Part shown: positions 56,340 to 64,000 of the stretch, piece by piece | How the letters are laid out: each line of letters starts with the position of its first letter | How positions within the stretch are numbered: position 1 is the first letter of the stretch | Assembly (NCBI GenBank): GCA_013180625.2 | Contig: SNVD02004626.1 | Location: 62,001-126,000, forward strand | Reading direction: 5' to 3' | Source of the DNA: Boswellia sacra | Taxonomy: Eukaryota; Streptophyta; Magnoliopsida; Sapindales; Burseraceae | DNA length: 64,000 nucleotides | Notes under the pieces: model-generated | What the model was told of the DNA's origin: nothing | Seen by the model: the letters and a program-made list of their open reading frames with translations, nothing else | The model's database searches: none | Translations under genes and position numbers: made by a program

Positions 56340-59090
56340 ACGATTCCAATGTGTCCATAGATGAAGCCGATCAAATAGAAGTTTAAAAGGTTGAGATCGG
56401 AACGGGCTCAAAAAATCAAGGAAGAAGTTTCCAAACAGATTGAAGCCAAGTTTCTAGATTTGGTGAAGTATCCAGAATGGTTAGCCAACATCGCGCCAAT
56501 GCCAAAAAAGGATGGAAAGGTCCGAATGTGTGTTGATTACCGAGACTTGAATAAGGCCTTGCTGAAGGATGATTTTCTTTTGCTAAACATTGACGCGTTA
56601 ATGGACAACATCGCTACCGGTGTGATGTTTTCCTTTGTAGATGGTTTCTCTAGGTACAATCATATAATGATTCCCAATGAAGACAAGATGAAAATGACTT
56701 TCATTATTAAGTGGGGAACCTACTATAGGCATTGAATTTTTTAGGCTCGATGAAGGAATGATGATGAATGTTGAGAAAAAAATGACCACAATGCCCTTGG
56801 AGGCCAAGAAAGGAAAAAGTGAGAGGCAGTTGATGAAATGTCTCAAAAACTAACATATGATTTCAAAAAATCACAAAAATTAATCCAGGAGGAATCTGAT
56901 GATTAGTCATATACCGTTCAGAAGCTATGAATGTCTAATTTTCATATAAATTTATGGTTCATGAATCAGAGTTGAACTCGATAAGTTATAAGTAATTGAA
57001 TAGACAAAGGTCAGAAGGGACTGCATTACAAAATTGTAAAATAGGAAGGGCTAAATAGCTAGAACACTGTTCATGTGGCACTGCTCATGCATTACTGTTC
57101 ATCCAAATTCACGTTGGCTTTTTATCACTTTTTCACTCCAAGGAAAGCCTATATAAGCACATGTTGGACACACTTCTCAAGGCATCCAAAAATTCTCTCT
57201 TTCTCTCTCTCTCTAAGACACACTTGTGAGAATTCCAAGGAGTCCTTTCTAGTATAATATTTTTTAGGTATTTTATATTGCTCTAAACTCAAAAAGGGTA
57301 TATCTTGAGAGTAGTTTTCTCTTCTCCCTCATATTTTCTTCTTTATTTTTCTTGCTTAGAATTAAGCATATTTAGGTTTATTTATGCTTAGAATAAGCAT
57401 GTTTAGGTCTTATTTTGATGCTTAGAAAAATGTTTAGGGTTTTATGAATTTTCTAACCCTTATTTGTTTTGCAAGATAGACAAGTGTGTTAAGGTAAATC
57501 TGCTATCTTTCATTTATTAGAATCATGCTTAGGAGCTTAATTTCTTTGCAAATGCTTAGAAATGTGTTTTAGAGCACATGCAAAGAATCATGCTAAGGAG
57601 AACTTCTATTTGCTTTGATGTATGCTAAGAAATAGCACAGAATAGGTAAGAATTATCATTTTGCCCTTGAATGTCTTGTTTGAGCTAGAATAGTTATGAT
57701 TAATTTCAATTGTTTGAATTAGGATAGAAATGCCATGATTAGGCTAAAATATGCCATGATAACCTTGTTAGGCTAGAAATGCCATGATAATACGAATTGA
57801 TATGAATTATATTAGAATAGCAATAGGTAGAATTGCCATGATAGAATTTATCAAAATCTGGGCTAGAATGCCATGATATTAGATTATGGCTTTAATTGAT
57901 TTATGATTTGTTTGTTTATGTACTATGTTTGTATATTGCAAAGTGTAATTAGATGATATCATGAAGTAGTGGTGGACTCATATTGATGGTGAGGGACCAT
58001 CACTAAGAATGACTTAATGTATAGAGGTTCAATAGATGTTGAGTAGACTCACGTGTGATGGTGAGGAATTTATCATCTATTGGGTCTCGAATAGACCATC
58101 TGTATTCAATGTTTAAAGTTATGTTATGGATGAATGTACATTTAGAATTATTTTGTTGAAGAATAAATGATGTAATCCTCTTTCCTTTCCCCCATGTTTG
58201 AAAGGAAATGTAATCCATTCTCCTCCCTCTTTCTATGAAAGTTTATAATTGTCATTGATTGAATAATCACTTAACATGCCTAATGAAGATAAAATGGAAT
58301 GTGTGCATAAAATCAACCACTTAAGTAGACTAAGTAATAACACGAGCTATTCATATTTAGTATTTTCCAAGTGTTGTCCGAATTTATATCCGGGCAGGTC
58401 GAAAGACTCGTTCCAACTTCCTGAACCCATCTCTGAAGGGATGAGGGTAGTTTAGGTCCCGAAGTAAGGGATCATATTGCCCCCATTTATTCCTAATTGA
58501 ATAATTGAGTGGCGACTCCTTTCTCCAAACGTGTCCATGGCTTGTTTGTGTTCCCTTAAGTCTCGAAAGAAGCTTTGACACAGTGTCGTGATTACAAACG
58601 CTCTGGCAGGATGAAAGCCCCATTCACATCTACTATTATAAGGTAATGCCTTTTGGGTTGAAGAATATATGGGTGACCCACTAACGAATGATGACGACGT
58701 TATTTTGTGACATGATGCATAAGGAGATTGAAGTTTATGAAGATGACAGGATGGTGAAATCCGAGACTCGAAAAGGTCACTTTAAGCTTTAGACAGATTC
58801 TTAGAAAGGGTGAAGAAGTATACGTTACAGTTTAATCCAAAAAAAGTATCTTTGGAGTCACCTCAAGAAAGTTGTTGGGGTTTGTAGTTGGTAAGAAGGG
58901 GATAGAGGTAGATCCATACAAGGTTAAGGCAATTACAAAGATACCATCGCCCAAGACAGAGAAAGAAGTTAGAGGTTTTTTGGGGAAGATCCAATACATT
59001 AGTTGGTTGATTGCTAAATTGACGAAAGTTTGTGCACTGATTTTCAAGCTCCTAAAGAAGGACCAACAGATGGAATGGCTCTTGAGGACC
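56340..59090 (+). pseudogene. Reverse transcriptase, split by a solo LTR
   Basis: The first part (56391-56723) has FLDLVKYPEWLANIAPMPKK, VRMCVDYRDLNKA and FSFVDGFSRYNHIMIPNEDK. The last is the FxxxDxxxGYxQI-type motif holding the first catalytic Asp. The second part starts at 58634 (YYKVMPFGLKN) and, after frame changes, gives LLGFVVGKKGIEVDPYKVKA and KEVRGFLGKIQYISW (58872-59090). The YxDD motif region (58715-58760) is scrambled. It is a dead polymerase. Confidence 0.85.
56724..58628 (+). mobile_element. LTR D, solo LTR inside reverse transcriptase
   Basis: 1905 bp, from TATAGGCATTGAATTTTTTA to GCCCCATTCACA, the same family as its host element. The flanks CCTAC (56719-56723) and TCTAC (58629-58633) are a 5-bp target duplication with one mismatch. 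Removing the LTR restores the RT codons for TYYYKVMPFGLKN. It was formed by insertion and recombination between two LTRs. Confidence 0.9.
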
Positions 59091-59096
59091 TTTTAC

Positions 59097-59829
59097 AGTG
59101 CTAACTCACTCTCACACACTGACCTAATCTTTGACAAATAAAATCCTGCCAAGATCTTAAACTCTAGTGACATTGCCTACTCTCTGTCGTAGATAACTTA
59201 ACAACACACTGTTAAGTTACACATAACAATGACGTCTGACACTGAATTACATAAACACTTAACCTGTAAGTTATCCCAAGTGTCTACTAACTCACACAGA
59301 CTCAATCAACAACTCATGTACGATTTCTACCATTCATACATGAATCAAAAGACTCAAAGAATCAAAGAAGACATTCCTTTTGCGTTGAAGCTCTCTTCTA
59401 TGAATTCATGGAATGCCAAACTCAAGACTCTCTCACCACCAAAATAGCCAACACATTAATCTTTCAATCACGTGATCAGCCGCTTGAATAGCTTTGTATA
59501 TACATAGTGAGAGGTCTGACCGAAATCTCCTAGAAATCCTGTAAAAATTCTAATCAAAATCATATTAGGATTAGGAGAAATAAAATAGGAAGTGTTATAA
59601 ACAAACTCCAAAAGGAATTAGGACAAATAAATATTCTCCTATTCTAATTAGGATATAAGATATTATATCATAATCTAAAGAGATATTTATTACAAATCAA
59701 ATACTTCCTAAAATATAATTCTAGAAACATTAAAATAGGAATAAAAATAATATTCTTGTTTTATCACAAGTTGATCAAAACTCATCATGTGCATGGCACA
59801 TGCATATATAGTGGACTTTGACACCAACA
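59097..59829 (-). mobile_element. Truncated LTR of the 31131-31938 family
   Basis: About 730 bases match 31245-31938 (AGTGCTAACTCACTCTNACA, AAGATCTTAAACTCTAGTGA, CATGTGCATGRCACATGC). It starts at TGTTGGTG (59829, minus) and lacks the last 110 bases of the LTR. It abuts the broken RT on the left. No polypurine tract or target duplication was found, so it is a rearranged remnant. Confidence 0.75.
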
Positions 59830-59959
59830 CTATCAATTAGGTAAATAACTTAAATTAGGATTAGTACTCCTAATTTAGAAAGTCAAAATCCCTACTTAAT
59901 TAAAATCCCTAAAATCAAAATGAAAATCCTTAATTTATTCCTAATATGTCCTACATCAG

Positions 59960-61310
59960 GCTGGAGGTGGATGTGACTACTTGGTAGAGGCAGCAAAAGA
60001 GGCAGATATGCTAGCACTAGAAGAAGAAACCCTCGACCTTTTCCCACGACAGGCAGAAGAGCTACTAGTACAGCTGGAAGAGCCACAAGCGACACTGGCA
60101 GGGGGATGAGGAATCTCATTAGCAGATCGACCCAGCCTAGTATAGAGTAATGTGGCTTGAGCCCACTCAGCATAAGAAAATATTATCACTAAGAACTCAA
60201 TCTCGTTCAAGTGAATTTCAGTCGTATAATCTGGCACATTTGTCTCCATAGCCAAGTCAACTGCATCTATCATCATAACTGATAGAGAAGGAGGAATTAG
60301 ACAACACCATAGGCCTTTGAAACAATCCCAGATGCGGCTACCTAAATACCACATCATGCTGTCAACACATGGGAGAAGGATGTGATAGTTGACAAATAGG
60401 GCAGCAACCTGTACAACAGCTAACCAACCCTCAACGGTCCCCCCACCACTCAGAACAAATCTACGAAAAATAGAAACATGATGAGATTATAATATGAATG
60501 GAAATTAAATACTATCTATAATGTCTTTTACCTTGTCCCAAGTCATCTTATGGATGTAATCACAAAAGAAGTCCAGCTCATGAGATCTCTTAGGCTCTGC
60601 ACGATGTACAACCCATCTCTTCATCTGTGGGAAAGAAAAGTCCTGATAGGCAGGAAGTGGGGAAGGCAGGACACCCAACTCATAGGCCCACATCTGTTAT
60701 AAATAAGACAAAATCAGAAATAGAATTTATACAAACAAAACATGAAGGGGTAAAAAGGAAAAGTTACTTCAAGTAATGGAGCAAAACTAGTAATCGTGAT
60801 AACACCTTGACAAGCATGGTCTAAATTGAAATACAACTGGTCGAAAGTAGCACGACTCCAGTCAAAAGTCCTCACTCGATCGAGATCCCAGAGGGCAAGA
60901 AGCAGAGTCAGGAAGGTATTGTTCAACGTATTGGCAAAAATCATCGAACCAAGCAGATATACTATAAAGCTATGCATACTCCACCTTAACTAGAGTAAGG
61001 TTTGATCTCCTATAATATTCTTACAATGCAGTATACCTAATCGTGATGTTGTTCTTGATCTTTACATCTCACCGAAGAAGCTGGTGAACTAAATTTTTTT
61101 ATCTCTAGAATCTGTGATGTAAGCATCAATAGGTATGACCTCCCCACCATACAGAAGGCCAGTCAGAGCAGCTATATCGAATGGCATGATAGTCATCTCA
61201 CCAACCAGAAGATGGAAAGTGTAGGTGGTGTTCATCCGCCTCTCACATGAAGCAGCTAGTGCTGGACGATCGGTGTACTGAGGAGCATGTGGAAGACAAG
61301 TAATAAACTT
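59960..61310 (-). pseudogene. Plant mobile domain (PMD / MAIN-like) gene fragment
   Basis: Minus-strand segments run in order: CERRMNTTYTFHLLVGEMTI with MPFDIAALTGLLYGGEV (61260-61090), VYLLGSMIFANTLNNTFLTL and LDRVRTFDWSRATFDQLYFN (60965-60770), WAYELGVLPSPLP (60693-), FVLSGGGTVEGWLAV (about 60470) and a Ser-rich tail (60100-59980). These match the aminotransferase-like plant mobile domain (TFHLPxGEMTxTLxDVAxLxGL; YLLxLxGxxIF; SWGSAxLAxLYRxL; WAYExF). Introns at about 60772-60694 and 60528-60476 have GT-AG borders. PMD proteins include MAIN/MAIL1, needed for silencing and meristem integrity, and many copies ride on transposons. Frame breaks indicate a pseudogene. Confidence 0.75.
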
Positions 61311-61402
61311 ATAAGCTCATATCAGCAATCCTGTTTCTGACAGCATCATTCTCTATTTCTAAAAACCAAGTTAGGCTTTAGAAAATGACCCACACATCTT
61401 GT

Positions 61403-63237
61403 TTTGAGCAGGGCTTTCATCCCGCCAGAGCTTTTGCGACCACAACACTATGTCATAGCCCCTTTCGAGACTTAAAGGAACAAAAACCAGCCATGGACAC
61501 GTGTAGAGAAATGGAGTCATTACCCAATTATTCAATTGGGAATGAATAGGAGTAATATGATTCCTCACTTTAGGACCTAAACTACCCTCATCTCTTTAGA
61601 GATAGGTTCGAGAAGTTAGGTACGAGTCATTCGACCCGCCCGGATCAAAATCCAGCCTCCACTAGGGTATATCAAATAAAAATATCTCATATTATTATAC
61701 AATCCACTTAAGGTTGTTTGTTTTATGTGCATATTGTTTATTTTATCTTCTTTAAGACATGTAAGGTGATTTCATTCATAGCAGTTGTATATTCATACAA
61801 AGAAAGAGAGAGGAGAATAGATTTACAATTTCTTTCAAACATGGGGGATATGGGATAGGATTACATTGCTCTTCAATGCTACTTTAGCACTTCAAATATA
61901 GCATTCATTCATTCACATAAATCATAGATTCAAATATTAAATATAAATAATCAATTCGAGACTCAATAGATATTGAATTCCTCGCCACCATATACGAGTA
62001 TATTCAATGTCTATTAAGCCTTTTCAAGCAAATACTTATACATTCATTCATTATAAGTAATGGTCCCTCACCATCAATGTGAGTCCACCATCACTTTCTG
62101 GCATCATGTTTTAATCATAGTATATTAATTCATTTATATCAATTAATCAAAATACAAAGCCATAATCTAGAATCATGGCACTTCGATCTAGATTTGATAA
62201 TTCTATCATAGAATTCTAGCCTATTGCAATTCTAGCATAATTCAATTGATAATGGTAATTCTAAATATGACAATTCTAGCCTAGCATGACATTTCTAGCC
62301 TAATCACATCAATCAAGATCAAACATGGCTATTTTAGCCCAATTCAAGCATTCAAGGGTAAACATGGTAATTCTTAACTATCTATATTATTTCCTAGCAT
62401 GCTTCAAAGCAATCATAAGTTTAATTCCTAGCATGATTCTAAACGTCTGCTCCTAAGTATGATTCTAGATGTGTGCTCCTAAGCATGATTCTGAGCATTC
62501 ACAAAGAAATAAAATACCTATTCATGTTTCTAAATAAGTAAAGGAAAGATGACTTACCTTGACAAACATTTCCATCTTGCAAAACAAATAAATGACTAAA
62601 CAATTCTATAAAATCCTAAACATGCTTCTAAGCATCAAAATAAATCATAAACATGCTTATTCTAAGCATAAATAAACCTAAACACCCTTAATTCTAAGCA
62701 AGAAAAATAAAGAAGAAAATATGAGGGAGAAGAGAAAACTACTCTCAGGACGTACCCTTTCTACGTTTAGACTAGAAAGGACTTCTTAGAATTCTCACAA
62801 GTGTGTCATAAAGGGAGAGAGCGAGGATTTATAGATACCTTGTAAAGTGTGCCCAAGGTGTGCTTATATAGGCTTTTTTGGAGTGAAAAAGTGATAAAAA
62901 CCCAACGTGGGATTCTGATGAACAGTACCGATAGTGAACAGTGCATTCGAAGTTAGTTGCATTCAATCGATCATAACTTTTTGTACAAAACTTCGATTTA
63001 TAATTTGTAAATTTCTACAAAAACTAGAAATCCGTGGCTTTGTAATGGTATATGATTCACTATCTAATCTTTTTTAGATTAATTTCTATGATTTTTTGAA
63101 ATTGGTCATTGGTTTTTTGGGCTTTTATTTCTTCGACTTTTCACACTTTTTTCCATTCAAAGGCTCTCTTTGCGCATTTCATATAGCTCAACACACATCT
63201 GTTTTTCATCATTGAGCTCAAAAATCAAGTGTCTACA
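61403..63237 (-). mobile_element. LTR E, solo LTR in reverse orientation
   Basis: 1835 bp on the minus strand, from TGTAGACACTTGATTTTTGA (63237) to GCCCTGCTCAAA (61403). A perfect 5-bp target duplication ACAAG lies at 63238-63242 and 61398-61402. No primer-binding or polypurine tract adjoins it, so it is a true solo LTR. It has the best-preserved 5' terminus of the five copies. Confidence 0.9.
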
Positions 63238-63242
63238 CTTGT

Positions 63243-63690
63243 TTTCATGCAAGTCCTAAGACAAGAAATTGAAGTCTCTATGTGAATACATGCTTAGAAA
63301 AATTCCTAAGAAAATGAAAGACAGAAGAAGCAAGAAGAATGCATACCTGGTTGATCATATGGGAATCCATGTCATAGACAACAGGCACCTCTTGGTCTTA
63401 CGGAAGACCTTTTAACTTCAATTTCTAAACCAAATCACTTTCATTCAAGTCAAGATGGATTGGATGACCCGCCACTAGAAAGAAGAAGTTGAGAAGAATT
63501 TGTAGGAGAGAACCAAATGCAAATTAGAGGAAGAACGAAGAAATGAAACGCGAATGAGGTCGAAGAAGGCGAAGGGTCCTTTCATAGACCCTCTACTGCT
63601 GACTGATAGTCAAACCGTCGGGCAGCTATTGGCTAATTGCTGATCAATAGTCAAACAACCGGCCATCTATCTTTTTAATAAGGGGTAAAA
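63243..63690. other. No gene recognised; flank of LTR E
   Basis: The sequence probably continues the locus that LTR E entered, upstream of the PMD fragment on its strand. TAGTCAAACCGTCGGGCAGC at about 63609 and CAATAGTCAAACAACCGGCC at 63645 are similar short repeats. No exon could be assigned. Confidence 0.35.
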
Positions 63691-63693
63691 ATT

Positions 63694-63923
63694 TAAAAAG
63701 AGAGAAAAGAGAAAAGAGGAGAAAAAAGAGAAAAGAAGAAAAAGAAAGAAAAGAAAAGAAGAGAGAGAAGAAGAAAATAAGAGAGAAAAAGAAAAGAAGA
63801 GATAGAAGAAGAGAAGAAAAGAGAGAAAGAAGAGAGCGAAAAAGAAAGAAAAAAAGAAAAAGGGAATAAAGAAAGAAAGAAAAGAAAGAAAAAGAAAAAG
63901 AAAAAAAGAGAAGAGAAAAAGAA
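63694..63923 (+). repeat. Near-pure polypurine (GA-rich) tract, about 230 bp
   Basis: Almost uninterrupted A and G over about 230 bases, with only about four pyrimidines. It produces a spurious Ser/Phe/Leu-rich open frame on the minus strand. Confidence 0.95.
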
Positions 63924-64000
63924 CTATACATCAACCCTAAGACTAGTAGAATTTTCGAACGAGCCGGTGACAAGTACCCGGCTATGGTAATAGCTTAGCA

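Larger units (their letters stand above)
52003..59096 (+). mobile_element. Interior of a Tat/Ogre-like Ty3/gypsy element
   Basis: The primer-binding region at 52003-52020 is followed by an untranslated leader, gag (about 52820-54110), a lysine/glutamate-rich region, protease (54944-55320), a G-patch domain (55500-55912) and reverse transcriptase (56340-56723, continuing at 58629-59090 after a solo LTR). A G-patch between protease and RT is characteristic of Ogre/Tat elements. RT is cut off at 59090 by unrelated LTR sequence, so RNase H and integrase are absent. Many stops and frameshifts. Confidence 0.85.

Noticed and set aside
63644..63973. Ser/Phe/Leu-rich minus-strand frame
   Set aside because: It is a translation of the polypurine tract complement.
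1..64000. tRNA, rRNA or other structured RNA genes
   Set aside because: No cloverleaf A/B-box pair or rRNA segment was recognised by eye. A covariance-model scan would be needed to exclude small RNAs.

Overview
The window is nuclear DNA of a flowering plant, most likely a eudicot. It is AT-rich, genes are sparse and split by GT-AG introns, and every recognisable protein belongs to a plant family. I did not recognise the species. Only two genes look complete: a single-exon glyoxal oxidase (14628-16277, minus) and a three-exon seed-maturation LEA protein of the D-34/SMP type (26235-27687, plus). Nearly everything else is mobile DNA or gene fragments carried or broken by it.

Layout. 1-9534 holds exon-sized pieces of at least seven unrelated genes: LAZ1-like, reticulon-like, AT-hook AHL, ISWI remodeller, beta-galactosidase, a CAD-like reductase and a DUF620 protein. 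It ends at a CACTA-type terminus (9530-9534), so I read it as the right part of a gene-capturing CACTA element whose left end lies outside the window. 9860-13590 is the 3' end and long LTR of a Ty3/gypsy Tekay/Del-like element. 14628-16277 is the oxidase. 17361-20229 is a frameshifted relic of a TSR2-like ribosome-biogenesis gene. 20956-24777 holds several MITE-like or hAT-like elements, one with an array of palindromic repeats. 26092-27687 is the LEA gene with ABRE and RY motifs upstream. 28937-29119 is an LRR scrap. 31131-34447 is the 3' end of a reverse-oriented LTR element with a lysine-rich envelope-like ORF.

34912-63237 is a nest built on one Ty3/gypsy Tat/Ogre-like family. Five copies of its roughly 1.9-kb LTR are present. 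One copy is broken by a 6281-bp CACTA element (37596-43876, TSD ATA). Another is broken by a 4458-bp CACTA element (45545-50002, TSD TTT) and by an 813-bp hAT-like element (50173-50985, 8-bp TSD). A third copy is a solo LTR sitting inside the reverse transcriptase of its own family (56724-58628). A fourth is a reverse-oriented solo LTR with TSD ACAAG (61403-63237). The gag, protease, G-patch and RT regions (52800-59090) are decayed. Plant-mobile-domain fragments lie at 44240-44740 and 59960-61310.

The main theme is gene capture. The 6.3-kb CACTA carries, all on one strand, a possible signal-peptide exon, the ectodomain, membrane and kinase-start exons of an HPCA1-like receptor kinase in one open frame, an importin-alpha exon and four exons of a WD40 protein. 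The 4.5-kb CACTA carries a PHD/RING-finger gene fragment with stop codons. Neither shows a recognisable transposase, so both look like non-autonomous Pack-type elements dependent on a CACTA transposase elsewhere.
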